25,853 bases of DNA, from contig JAWKXQ010000025.1 in assembly GCA_041396905.1 (NCBI GenBank), positions 1 through 25,853 on the forward strand. The letters are read 5' to 3'. Shown in pieces: positions 8,585 to 17,560 of this stretch. The stretch is from JACXVD01 sp020446665. GTDB taxonomy: Bacteria > Pseudomonadota > Alphaproteobacteria > Sphingomonadales > Sphingomonadaceae. The position numbers and the translations under genes were made by a program. Each line of letters begins with the position of its first letter. Position 1 is the stretch's first letter. The notes under the pieces are model-generated. The model was not told the origin of the DNA. It saw only the letters and a program-made list of their open reading frames with translations, and made no database searches.

Positions 8585-9937
8585 TCAAATTACCGTCGCC
8601 AGCGCGATACAGCACAGGGTAGCAATCACCGGGATGATGACAGTCACCACTGCCACATCCCGGTAAGCCTGTTTGTGCGACAGACGCGTGATCGCCAGCA
8701 TCGCGATCACCGCCCCGCAATGCGGCAGGGAATCGAAACCGCCGCTCGCCATCACGACCAGACGATGCAGTTCCTCTGGCGCGATACCCATGGCGAGATA
8801 ATCCTGCGACATGGTCTGCATGAATATCTGCAAACCGCCCGAGGCCGACCCGGTGATGCCCGAAACCGTGCTGACTGCGCCGAACATGGACAGCAGCGGA
8901 TATTGGTCAAACGAGACGAGCGCCGAAGCGAAACCGCCAAATCCCGCTGTCTGTACAACCACACCACCAAAGCCGATCACGACAGAGGTCGCCATCAGCG
9001 GAACGATCGAATCCTGTATCCCTTCGCCTGCGACCAGCAGCGGCTGGCGACGCACGGCCGGAAACAGTACCAGCCCCAGAAGACTGCCCACGACCAGAGC
9101 GATGGAAGGCCACATCACCGGCTGAGCCTGGGCAAATTCTGCCAGCATGGCAGGCATGGCACCGGTCAGCAGGCGCGGCGCAATGATGATTGCGATCACC
9201 ACCAGCAGCGGCAACAGCGCGAGCAACACCGGCGGCAGGCTCTCCCCGTCCTCCGCAGTATCACCGCCCACCGGATCGCCGGGAGCCGGATCGAACCCTT
9301 CCCCCGCTGCCTGCGCTTTGCCGCGCTGCCATTCGAGATAGGCCATGCCAAGGCCAAACATGATCGCTCCGCCGACCAGCCCCAGCAGGGGTGCTGCATA
9401 GAGGTCTGTTCCCAGCGTGAGCGTCGGGATGATAGTCTGGATAGACGGTGTCCCCGGCAGCGCCGTCAGCGTGAAAGTGCCCGCCCCCAACGCCAGCGCA
9501 GCGCAAAACAGGCGCTTGGGGATATTCGCTTCCTTGAGCAACCGCAGGCCCAGCGGATACATGGCGAAAATCACCACGAACACCACCACTCCGCCATAGG
9601 TCAGCAATGCGCTGGCCAACACCGTAATCCACAAGGCACGATGCGCGCCCAGCCGCCGCACCAGCACCATGGCGATACTGGCAGCAGCCCCGCTATCACC
9701 CATGACCCGCCCGAACATGGCCCCCGCAGCAAACAGCAGGAAAAACCGGCCGGCAAACGTGAAGACCCCCAGATTGCCGAACAGATAGCCTTCATTGACC
9801 GTCTCCCCCAGCGGCAGGCTGCTGGTGGCGATCACGATCAGCGAACACAGCAGCTAAGCGAGGATGATATTCACCCCGCGCAAGGCCAGCCAAATCAAGA
9901 CGGCAAGGCTGGCCAGCAGCCCGAGGCTGGACAGCAT
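8585..9937 (-). pseudogene. GntP-family permease gene with in-frame amber codon
   Basis: The expected start is the ATG at 9935-9937, two bases after the upstream gene's stop and behind GAGAGAATAGAG. It opens a typical first membrane helix (MLSSLGLLASLAVLIWLALR). Codon 28 (9854-9856) is TAG. The same frame then continues without interruption for 422 codons of clear GntP/gluconate:H+ symporter-type sequence (GETVNEGYLFGN, FGRVMGDSGAA, LTALPGTPSIQ, SGITGSASGGLQ). Read through, the product would be about 450 residues, normal for the family. A restart at GTG 9833-9835 would give 416 residues but lose the first helix. A one-base change of TCG (Ser) to TAG would explain the defect. The intact protein would import a small hydroxy or sugar acid, fitting the neighbours. 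Sequencing error or nonsense suppression are alternatives. Confidence 0.82.
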
Positions 9938-9939
9938 CT

Positions 9940-10881
9940 CTATTCTCTCCCAAGCGGGACCATGTCCCTTATTGTCCCTGTTTCAAGGAACTGGGCGATG
10001 TTGGCAATCCCACGCTGCACCATGTCCGTGCGGCATTGCGCGGTGGCGCTGCCAATATGCGGGGTCAGTACGACCTGCTCCATCGCCAGCAGCGCTTCGG
10101 GGAAGCTTGGTTCTTCGGAAAAGACATCGAGACCGGCAGCTGCAATGTGCCCAGTTTCCAGTGCTGCGATCAGAGCATCTTCGTCCACCAGCGGCCCGCG
10201 CGCGGTGTTGACCAGCACGGCACCCGGCTTGCAGGCAGCGAGCGCGTCGGCGTCGATCAGATGGCGTGTTTCTTCTGTCAGCGGCGCATGGATCGAGACG
10301 ATGTCTGCGGCGGCAAGCAACTCCGCCAGATCTTTGCAATAGCGGGCACTCAGCGCATTGGCTTGTACCGGTTTGCGCGATCGGTTGTGATAGAGCACAG
10401 TCATGCCGAAGCCGCTCGCGCGCCGCGCCACCGCTTGCCCGATAGCCCCGAAGCCAATGATCCCCAGCTTTGCCCCATGCACGCGCGTGCCGAGCGGCGG
10501 CGTGCCGGTCTCGTTCCATTTGCCAGCCCGCAGAAAGCGCTCGCCCTGCCCCACCCGGCGGCAGGCAGCAAGGATCAGCGCGAAGGCGAGATCGGCCGTA
10601 TCCTCTGTTACAACCGGCGTGTTGGAAACGAGCAAACCGCGCGCAGCCGCTGCAGCAAGATCGATATTGTCATAGCCCACGCCCAGATTGGCGATCAGGC
10701 CCACACTGTCAGGCAGAGTGCTGATCAGCGCAGCATCGACCGGATCGACCGCCGTGGAGAGCAAGGCCACTGCACCGTCCGGCACAGCGCCAGCTTCTGC
10801 GTGAACAAAGCGGACCTGCCTGCCTGCCAGCTCCATTTCTGGCAGAGGCAGGGGGCGCGTTGTCGCGATGATGGTTGCCAT
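9940..10881 (-). CDS. D-2-hydroxyacid dehydrogenase, glyoxylate/hydroxypyruvate reductase-like
   Basis: This 313-residue cytoplasmic NAD(P)-dependent enzyme interconverts 2-keto acids and D-2-hydroxy acids. It has the dinucleotide motif GFGAIG (143-148) and the catalytic triad of the family: Arg228 in NTARGP, Glu257 in DVFSEEP, and His275 in LTPHIGSAT. The basic run NRSRK after the second Rossmann strand (residues 166-170) favours NADPH, as in glyoxylate/hydroxypyruvate reductases. It starts 3 bases after ilvD stops and ends 2 bases before the permease start, so the three genes form one operon. Together with the D-hydroxy-acid oxidase on the other strand it would link the D-hydroxy and keto acid pools. 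Length is normal and nothing appears missing. Confidence 0.92.
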   Translation of the reverse strand: MATIIATTRPLPLPEMELAGRQVRFVHAEAGAVPDGAVALLSTAVDPVDAALISTLPDSVGLIANLGVGYDNIDLAAAAARGLLVSNTPVVTEDTADLAFALILAACRRVGQGERFLRAGKWNETGTPPLGTRVHGAKLGIIGFGAIGQAVARRASGFGMTVLYHNRSRKPVQANALSARYCKDLAELLAAADIVSIHAPLTEETRHLIDADALAACKPGAVLVNTARGPLVDEDALIAALETGHIAAAGLDVFSEEPSFPEALLAMEQVVLTPHIGSATAQCRTDMVQRGIANIAQFLETGTIRDMVPLGRE

Positions 10882-10884
10882 GGC

Positions 10885-12735
10885 TCAGGCTCCTTCCGGC
10901 GGCAGGCGCACCCCGCCCTTGTCTGCGCTGGTGGCGAAATGGGCGTAGATCTTCAGAGCGTTGGAGATATTGCGTTCGCGCAGGCCGCGCGGCTTCCAGC
11001 CCTTTTCATGCGCGTCTTCTGCAGCACGGCGCCGTTCCAGCTCCTCTTCGTCGATCAGCAATTCGATCCGCCGCCCGGGAATATCGATGGCGATCTGATC
11101 GCCTTCCTCGACCAGCGCGATTTCCCCGCCTGCTGCCGCTTCGGGAGAGATGTGGCCAATGGACAGGCCGGATGTTGCCCCCGAATAGCGCCCATCAGTG
11201 ATCAGCGCACAGCTTTCTGCCAGCCCGACGCCCTTGAGGATCGTGGTGGGCATCAGCATTTCCTGCATGCCGGGGCCACCCTTGGGCCCTTCATAACGGA
11301 TGACGATAACGTCACCCGGCGCGATCACGCCCTTGGTCTGGATTGCCTTGATCGCCGGTTCCTGTGCATCGAAGACCCGAGCGCGGCCGACGAAATTGAG
11401 CATATGCGGTTTGACCGAACCGGTCTTCACCACGCAGCCATCGCGGGCGATATTGCCATAGAGTATCGCCAGCCCGCCTTCCGCGCTATGTGCATGGTCG
11501 ATATCGCGCAGGCATCCCGTGGCCCGGTCAAGGTCCAGCTCGCCGCGGGTTTCGTGCGACAGCGCCTGCGCTCCGGTCTGGCCGGAGGCATCGGCGGCAT
11601 ACCATTGATGGACCGCTTCATCCTGTGTCCGCAGAACGTCCCATTTCTCCAGCACATCACCCAGCGTGCCGCCCGGTTCGGCCAGATGCGGAGTATTGAT
11701 GTCGATCTTCCCGGCTCGTTCCAGCTCGCCGATAATGCCGATCACGCCGCCCGCCTTGTGCACATCTTCCATGAAGTAATCAGACGTCGCCGGGGCGACC
11801 TTGCACAGGAACGGTACGTCGCGCGACAGGCGGTCAATATCGGCCATGGTGAACTCCACCCCGCCCTCCTGCGCGATGGCCAGCAGATGCAGAATAGTGT
11901 TGGTCGATCCGCCCATGGCAATATCCATCGCCATGGCATTGAGGAACGCCTCTCGCGTGGCCACACTTCGCGGCAGCACACTGTCATCGCCTTGCTGGTA
12001 ATGCCGCAATGCCAAATCGACCACAGCCGCCCCTGCACGTTGATAGAGCCGCCCGCGATCAGCATGGGTCGCGACCAGAGACCCGTTCCCCGGCAGCGCC
12101 AGCCCCAGCGCTTCGGCAAGGCAGTTCATCGAATTGGCAGTGAACATGCCGCTGCAAGACCCGCAGGTGGGGCAGGCATTCTCTTCCACTTCCTGAATCT
12201 GCCCGCCCAGATGATCGGGATTGAGTGATGCAATGACAGTATCAGTGGCATCCATCCGGCGAGTAGAGCCGTTTACTTCGATCCGCCCCGCCTCCATCGG
12301 CCCGCCTGAGACATAAATCACCGGCAGGTTCAGCCGCATTCCGGCCATCAACATGCCCGGCGTGATCTTGTCGCAATTGGAGATGCAGATCAGCGCATCG
12401 GCGCAATGGGCATTGACCATATATTCGATCGAATCCGCGATCAGATCGCGGCTTGGCAGCGAATAGAGCATCCCGTCATGCCCCATCGCGATCCCGTCAT
12501 CGATGGCGATGGTGTTGAATTCGCGCGGGATCCCGCCCGCTTCCCAGATTGCATCGCATACGATCCGGCCAACGTGGTTGAGATGGACGTGGCCCGGCAC
12601 GAATTCCGTGAAACTGTTGGCAACCGCAATGATCGGCTTGCCGAAATCGCTGCCCTTCACCCCACCTGCGCGAAACAATGCGCGCGCGCCCGCCGCCAAA
12701 TGGCCGGTTGTCACCTTGTCCGAACGATACGCCAT
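10885..12735 (-). CDS. ilvD: Dihydroxy-acid dehydratase
   Basis: This 616-residue protein matches IlvD along its full length. IlvD dehydrates 2,3-dihydroxy acids in valine, isoleucine and pantothenate synthesis; relatives dehydrate sugar acids. Seen: AVANSFTEFVPGHVHL, DDGIAMGHDGMLYSLPSR, SNCDKITPGM (Cys121) and the cluster ACPTCGSCSGMFTANS (Cys188, 191, 194). The position that is Cys in the [2Fe-2S] type is Gly here (VPGHV), as in the E. coli-like [4Fe-4S] type. The ATG at 12733-12735 is chosen because AGAGGA lies about 8 bases upstream and it gives the family N-terminus; the frame is open further upstream. It heads an operon with a D-2-hydroxyacid dehydrogenase and a GntP permease, so a catabolic sugar-acid role is possible, but the sequence itself looks like a standard biosynthetic IlvD. 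Confidence 0.93.
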   Translation of the reverse strand: MAYRSDKVTTGHLAAGARALFRAGGVKGSDFGKPIIAVANSFTEFVPGHVHLNHVGRIVCDAIWEAGGIPREFNTIAIDDGIAMGHDGMLYSLPSRDLIADSIEYMVNAHCADALICISNCDKITPGMLMAGMRLNLPVIYVSGGPMEAGRIEVNGSTRRMDATDTVIASLNPDHLGGQIQEVEENACPTCGSCSGMFTANSMNCLAEALGLALPGNGSLVATHADRGRLYQRAGAAVVDLALRHYQQGDDSVLPRSVATREAFLNAMAMDIAMGGSTNTILHLLAIAQEGGVEFTMADIDRLSRDVPFLCKVAPATSDYFMEDVHKAGGVIGIIGELERAGKIDINTPHLAEPGGTLGDVLEKWDVLRTQDEAVHQWYAADASGQTGAQALSHETRGELDLDRATGCLRDIDHAHSAEGGLAILYGNIARDGCVVKTGSVKPHMLNFVGRARVFDAQEPAIKAIQTKGVIAPGDVIVIRYEGPKGGPGMQEMLMPTTILKGVGLAESCALITDGRYSGATSGLSIGHISPEAAAGGEIALVEEGDQIAIDIPGRRIELLIDEEELERRRAAEDAHEKGWKPRGLRERNISNALKIYAHFATSADKGGVRLPPEGA

Positions 12736-12962
12736 GAACAGCATCCTCTTTTGCTTTTGTTCGCTTCTACTTGGCCGCCCCAGACGCATTTGACCTTTCG
12801 CGATGCAGCTTTGTAGCAATCGATCAAGTGGGTGCAGCATCCAATTGCCCGGCAACGCCGCTGGTGATTCTTGACTGGCCCAGCTTGTCGATCGGGGGGG
12901 CTCTGCCCTAAGCCAGCTCATAAGCCTTGCCCCCGGCGCGGGGCGTCTCAGCGGTGCGATCA
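12736..12962. other. Divergent intergenic region, ilvD / GT-C gene
   Basis: This 227-base gap must contain the promoters of ilvD (leftward) and the membrane glycosyltransferase gene (rightward). TTGACC at 12790-12795 and TTGACT near 12874 are -35-like on the plus strand, but no good -10 follows. A run of G (about 12894-12900) and a GC-rich dyad (GCCCC-CGGCGC-GGGGC) just before the rightward start leave no clear ribosome binding site there. I see no gene in it. Confidence 0.3.
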
Positions 12963-14687
12963 ATGCAAGAAAAGCCCGGCAACCTGGCTCCAACACCGGA
13001 AGCGGGTGGCCATGGCCCGCGCGCCATGGTGATGCTGGCGGCTATCCTTGCAATGTGGTTTGTCGTCTTGCCTGCTGACAATTCCGGCACGATTACAGCG
13101 CATTATTATCGCATTCAGGACCGAACCGTGCTGGGCTTCATGGCGCTGGCCCTGTTCACGTTGGGCTGGTGGCGTCCGGCCCTGCGGTTGACGCTTCCGG
13201 CCATGCCTCGCTGGGTCCTGTGGGGAGCCGCAGGCGCGCTGGCTGGCTTGTTGTGGTTGGGTACTTACGCTGTAATGCTCGATTATCCGCTGACGCGGGA
13301 CGAGCACATGGTGCTCTTTGATGCGCGTAATTTTTCCCAAGGCCAGCTGGCGGCGATAGTGCCAGGCCAATGGGTGGGCTTCACTTTGGCGTTGGTGCCG
13401 GATTTCCTGCTTGATGCGCCAGGGGACAGTCTTCTGGCCTCTGCCTATGGTCCGGGCAATGCTGCCATGCGAGCGGGATTTGGCCTGCTGCTGGATCCGG
13501 CGCTGATGAACCCGCTGCTGGCGGGGATGGGCTTGGTCGCCCTGGTCAATATAGCCAAGCGCCAGTTCCCCGATACGCCCCATGCTGTCTGGGTATGTGG
13601 GCTTGCCTATATCCTTTCGGCACAGATGCTGGTCGCTGCGATGACCACATACGCCATGACCGCGCATATGGCGCTGAACCTGGTCTGGCTGGCACTCTTC
13701 CTGCGTGGCAGTAGATGGGCCCTGGCCGGAACCATGGTGATTGGGGCCTGGGCCATTGGGCTGCACTGGTGATAATCTTCCATCCCCTTTTTGCCGGACC
13801 CTTTATTCTGACTCTGTTGCCGCAGCTGGGGCCTGTTTGCAACCTATGCGCTGGTTTATGGCGCGGCCCTGTTGTTCTGGATTAATTACCCGGCAATGGT
13901 GATGCAGTTGGCCGGTGTCGATGCCACGAGCGGGACCGGGACCGGAACATCCGGCTTCCTGCGCGAACGCGTAATGGCGCTCATCCTTGAACGCGATCCC
14001 AATACGCTTGCCCTGACCAACTTCAACATCGTGCGCTTCATCTGCTGGAATGTGCTATTCTTGGTGCCGCTTGCAGCGCTTGCGTGGCCTGCGGTGAAGA
14101 CTGGCACAGGCATCGCCTTGCCCTTGGCAGCGGGCATTGTGCTGACATTTTTGGCCATGATGCTGCTGCTACCCTATCAAGGGCATGGCTATGGCTATCG
14201 CTATTTTCATGCGGTGCTGGGCAATTGGTTCCTGCTCGCTGGCTACGGCTATGTCTGCTGGGCCCGCCGAGACCAAGCACGAGCGGATGCCGGCACGGCG
14301 ATCATGGCCATGGCCACCGCATTTTGTGCAATCCCCTTCCTGTTGGTGACGAGCCATCAATTCGTGGCACCCTATGCCAGTCTCGACCGGCTGATCGAAC
14401 GACAGCAAGCGGATTTTGCGGTAATTGACACCGAGCAACCGCAAAATGCCATTGATCAGGCGCGTAATTTGCCCGACCTGTCAAACCGGCCGCTGCGCTT
14501 TTCCAGCGATGATATGAGCCAGGCGCAGATCATGACACTGTGCCAGCGCGGCAGCATCGCACTGATCCGTCGGCAGGACTTCCACCGCGCTGATTTTTCG
14601 CCTGATTTGCCAGAAACAAGCCCGGAATTCGAAAGGAAGGTCGCAGTGACAGATGGGCAGAGCTGCGTGGTAAAAACGAGAGAATAG
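12963..14687 (+). pseudogene. GT-C (GT39-like) membrane glycosyltransferase gene with two offsetting frame shifts
   Basis: The first part (12963-13772) encodes membrane segments and the motif YPLTRDEHMVLFDA (Asp113-Glu114) in the first large loop, as in lipid-linked-sugar glycosyltransferases of the GT39/ArnT type. The frame ends at TGA 13770. The protein continues in a second frame from 13769 to about 13825 (VIIFHPLFAGPFILTLLPQ), then returns to the first frame from 13827 (WGLFATYALVYG) to the normal stop at 14687, with more membrane helices (YGYRYFHAVLGNW). One missing base near 13766 and a net one-base gain or two-base loss near 13826 would restore a protein of about 575 residues, normal for such enzymes. 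So either this is a recent pseudogene or two sequencing errors lie close together. The gene converges with the five-gene glycosylation operon and ends 4 bases from it. The start at 12963 is tentative. Confidence 0.72.
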
Positions 14688-14691
14688 ACGT

Positions 14692-15792
14692 TCAACAAGC
14701 CAAGCCAAGCGCGGCCAGCCGCTGTTCGATCCATTCCGCATTGCGATCCCAGTCATAGGCGCGCGCAGCATAGCTGGCCGCTTCCTGCTGGATGCCCAAT
14801 TGGGCTTGGTCCAGTGCCTCCGACAAACGCAAGGCAGTCGCTCCCGGATCGCGCAGATCAATGGCGATGCCGTGCAGGAAAGCGCTGGCATCGGGATCGG
14901 CTGCGGCGGTTTCTTCCCCGCAAAAGACCGGCAGGCCGCTGGCCATGGCTTCCTGAACCACCAGCGGGAAGCCTTCACCAACAGAAGGAAGCAGCAGCGC
15001 ATCGCTTTGGCGGTACAAAGCCGCCAGCTCCGCACGCGATTTGCGCCCCAGCACATGGATATTGGGCAATTGCCAGCCTGCCGGATCGATCGGCCCGCCA
15101 CCGGCCAGCAGCACATCGCAATCCGGGCGCAGGGCAGCAAATTCGCGCAGCACAGCCAGCCCCTTCTTCTCCACAAAGCGCCCGACAAACAGCAATTGCG
15201 GTCTTGGCTGGGCCTTGCGCGGCGTAGCAGGGGGATGAAACAGAGCTATGTCCACACCGTTAAACAGCAAATGTGGCGAGCTGGCCCAATTGGCACCAGC
15301 GAAATATCGGCGCACCGTATCGCTGATAAAGACAGCTTGCGGGGCGCGTTCCAGCATAGGCCGGGTGACAAGCCGGTTTGCCACACCCAGCACAAGGCGC
15401 AGCATCGCGCTGTTATAGGGAATGGCACCAATATGCTGGATCAGCATCCACGGCTTGCCCAGCCGGTCGGCATGCCGCCGCGCCAGTTGCGAACTGGCAT
15501 AAAGGGCATCGTGGATCACCAGCGCATCAGCCGCTTCGATTTCTTCTGCCAGTTGCTGCCGCGCGGCGCGGCTGGGCAGTGGCATGGGCAGTCCGGCGAA
15601 TCGCTCCACCGGGTCCGTGCAGGTGATTGGCACGGGAATGGCCGCCTCGTCCTGTGGCGCTATGTCGAATGCGGCCCCGGTCAGGCGGCTTTCATGGCCG
15701 CGCCGTGCCAGCGCATTGGCCAGCTCTCCAGCCACAATCTCCACCCCGCCACCATGGCTGGGGAAAAAGGCAGAGACAGTCAGAATGCGCAT
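14692..15792 (-). CDS. Glycosyltransferase family 4
   Basis: This 366-residue cytoplasmic enzyme has the GT-B layout of family 4 retaining glycosyltransferases. An N-terminal acceptor domain begins with MRILTVSAFFPSHGGGVE, with the glycine loop typical of the family. The C-terminal nucleotide-sugar domain contains LFVGRFVEKKG (about 201-211) and the EX7E motif VGEGFPLVVQEAMASG (Glu273, Glu281). It likely transfers a sugar from a nucleotide donor to a lipid-linked or surface glycan acceptor; donor and acceptor cannot be told. It is the last gene of the minus-strand operon, 15 bases after a methyltransferase, and converges with the GT-C gene. Confidence 0.9.
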   Translation of the reverse strand: MRILTVSAFFPSHGGGVEIVAGELANALARRGHESRLTGAAFDIAPQDEAAIPVPITCTDPVERFAGLPMPLPSRAARQQLAEEIEAADALVIHDALYASSQLARRHADRLGKPWMLIQHIGAIPYNSAMLRLVLGVANRLVTRPMLERAPQAVFISDTVRRYFAGANWASSPHLLFNGVDIALFHPPATPRKAQPRPQLLFVGRFVEKKGLAVLREFAALRPDCDVLLAGGGPIDPAGWQLPNIHVLGRKSRAELAALYRQSDALLLPSVGEGFPLVVQEAMASGLPVFCGEETAAADPDASAFLHGIAIDLRDPGATALRLSEALDQAQLGIQQEAASYAARAYDWDRNAEWIEQRLAALGLAC

Positions 15793-15807
15793 GGCGAAGG
15801 CGAGGGT

Positions 15808-16476
15808 TCAGCCCCGGTCGAGCCGGAAGGTCGCTTCCAGCCGGTTGGGAAAGACCATTGCCATCGGCCCGCGGCGATAGGCACCGCCAGCCTGTGCACC
15901 GATCACCCGGCCGCAATTGGCCGCCAGCTTATGCCATTCCGCCATGGTCAGATAATCCGCATCAATCTGGCCGCCAAAGGGGATATTGCCAATCGCATCC
16001 AGCGCGGTGAGCCGCCAATGGTCCAGCCGCGACGTGGCGACATGATCCTTGATATAGATCGGCCCGTCTACCACGCGGCAGATTTCCGCCATCAGTTGAT
16101 CCCGGATCGCCAGCGGCACATGGTGCATCACATTGTTGATTGTGGCCGCGTTGAAGGAGCCATCGGCAAAGGGCAGATGCGCGCCATCATAGACCCGCGT
16201 TTCCACCGACAAGCTGTCGAAATAGCGGTCCACCACATCGACAGCGGTCACGCTGGCCGCGGGCAGGAAGGTCTTGATTGCCTCGGCCATCAAACCGGTA
16301 CCACCCCCAATGTCGAGCACGGCAGCATGATGGCCCTGCCACAGCTCAGCCAGACTTTGCAGCATCACGGTCTGATAGACCGGCGGACGCTTGCGATAGA
16401 GCGCGGCATGCTGTGTCAGGAGGTCTGCCACACGGTCCTGAGTGATTGCGGCCATGGTTTTGTTCGTCCCTGTCAT
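15808..16476 (-). CDS. SAM-dependent class I methyltransferase
   Basis: This 222-residue protein has the SAM-binding motif VLDIGGGTG (residues 53-61), the acidic end of strand 2 (VTAVDVVD) and the region LPFADGSFNAATINNVMHH, as in small-molecule class I methyltransferases. Its ATG overlaps the GtrA stop in an ATGA. An internal Met8 is an alternative start, but the overlap favours 16476. The setting suggests methylation of a glycan, a lipid carrier or a precursor, though the sequence does not identify the substrate. Confidence 0.86.
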   Translation of the reverse strand: MTGTNKTMAAITQDRVADLLTQHAALYRKRPPVYQTVMLQSLAELWQGHHAAVLDIGGGTGLMAEAIKTFLPAASVTAVDVVDRYFDSLSVETRVYDGAHLPFADGSFNAATINNVMHHVPLAIRDQLMAEICRVVDGPIYIKDHVATSRLDHWRLTALDAIGNIPFGGQIDADYLTMAEWHKLAANCGRVIGAQAGGAYRRGPMAMVFPNRLEATFRLDRG

Positions 16477-16850
16477 TGGCTCTGCGGGTTCCGGGCCAGG
16501 GCCCAGCGGCTGGAGAGGAAGTTATATGCGGTGAGCGCCACGGTAGAGGCCGGAGCGGCGAGGATCATGGACAGCGCCAGAACATCGTAGAACAGCCACA
16601 CTGCCAACAGTGAAAGCGGATAGTTGAGCGCCATGGCGAGCGTGTAGCGCATCAGCCCGGCCCAGCTGGCGGCTGCCCGAAACGTATAGCGGCAATGCAG
16701 CAGAAATCCGGCCACCACGCAGACAACAAAGGAAATCGTGGTTGAAACCGCGAAATGCAGCCCCAGCCTGTCACCACCAACAAGAATGGCGATGTTGAGC
16801 AAGGCGCAGATCGCAGCGATCACGCCATAGGGGCCTAGCTGCCGGATCAT
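16473..16850 (-). CDS. GtrA-like membrane protein
   Basis: This 125-residue protein is almost entirely four hydrophobic segments, with the GtrA-type pattern: a YGVIAAICALLNIAI first helix, CRYTFR after helix 2, MALNYPLSLLAVWLF in helix 3 and a C-terminal NFLSSRWAL. GtrA-family proteins are associated with translocation of polyprenyl-phosphate-linked sugars across the inner membrane. It overlaps its neighbours by 4 bases on both sides (ATGA each time). The DPM1-like glycosyltransferase two genes upstream would make the lipid-linked sugar to be flipped. Confidence 0.87.
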   Translation of the reverse strand: MIRQLGPYGVIAAICALLNIAILVGGDRLGLHFAVSTTISFVVCVVAGFLLHCRYTFRAAASWAGLMRYTLAMALNYPLSLLAVWLFYDVLALSMILAAPASTVALTAYNFLSSRWALARNPQSQ

Positions 16851-17560
16851 GCTGCCTCCGATGCAGGGCGCGCGCGCAGCAGATAGACGCAGCCATTGTC
16901 ATGCTTGATGCCGTGCGGCGTCACTGCATCTTCGATCACTGCGCGGCAATTCATAAGGGCGGCCAGCATCGCTGCGATGGGCCGACCCAGCAGCGGCAGC
17001 TTGCGCAGCGCGAAACAATAGCCGGTCAGGCGGATCAGCGTGGTCCAGGCCAGCGGCCCGACAATGGATTGGCATTGGTCCACCACCCAGCCGCGTGCCT
17101 CAAGATCGTGGATCAGGCCTGTACGGGTCCAGCGGCGGTGATCTTCGGGATGGGGATGGTACAGCCATGTGCCGTGAGTGGAGAGCAGCAATTGCCCGCC
17201 GGGGCGCAGTAGCCGCATTGCTTCGGCCAGATAGGTATCGAGATCGCGCACATGCTCCAGCACCTGAAAGCTCAACACAATATCTGCGCTGGCATCGGGG
17301 GCCCTGATCTGGCCGTCCGGCAGGATCGCTATGTCGGCGGCGTCGCCCAGATCAGCCCCGCGATAGGTCAGGCCGCGCTGTTCGAAAATCGCGCGATAGG
17401 GTTGATTGCCGCAGCCGAAATCGACCGCGACACTGTCTGCCCGAGCGTGCTCGCTGGCGAAATGTTCAACCGCGCGCGACAGGTCGCGCAGCACCATCCA
17501 GTCTGTATCGATGATGCGCGGGCGCGAACGCCGTTGCCGATCGGCCTGCGGGTCCATCAT
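16847..17560 (-). CDS. SAM-dependent class I methyltransferase
   Basis: This protein of about 237 residues has the SAM motif VAVDFGCGNQPY (around residues 45-54), the region SADIVLSFQVLEHVRD and RLLRPGGQLLLSTHG, a standard class I methyltransferase core close to the UbiE/Methyltransf_11 type. HPHPEDHRRWT is common in methyltransferases of polysaccharide clusters. The start is taken as the ATG at 17558-17560, sharing one base with the upstream stop (TGATG); an ATG three bases on or a TTG at 17563 are alternatives. The stop overlaps GtrA by 4 bases. Substrate unknown. Confidence 0.86.
   Translation of the reverse strand: MMDPQADRQRRSRPRIIDTDWMVLRDLSRAVEHFASEHARADSVAVDFGCGNQPYRAIFEQRGLTYRGADLGDAADIAILPDGQIRAPDASADIVLSFQVLEHVRDLDTYLAEAMRLLRPGGQLLLSTHGTWLYHPHPEDHRRWTRTGLIHDLEARGWVVDQCQSIVGPLAWTTLIRLTGYCFALRKLPLLGRPIAAMLAALMNCRAVIEDAVTPHGIKHDNGCVYLLRARPASEAA

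Noticed and set aside
9854..9856. Pyrrolysine or programmed recoding at the TAG in the permease gene
   Set aside because: There is no pyl gene or recoding signal in view, and this type of organism is not known for it; a simple mutation or sequence error explains it better.
8675..10342. A 555-codon open frame on the plus strand
   Set aside because: It lies opposite the permease and dehydrogenase genes, has a low-complexity Arg/Gln/His-rich product with no domain pattern, and is a by-product of GC-rich codon use on the other strand.
10036..12228. A 730-codon open frame on the plus strand
   Set aside because: It is antisense to the D-2-hydroxyacid dehydrogenase and ilvD genes, both of which are full-length and motif-complete.
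14800..16590. A 596-codon open frame on the plus strand
   Set aside because: It is antisense to the GT4, methyltransferase and GtrA genes and shows no protein family features.
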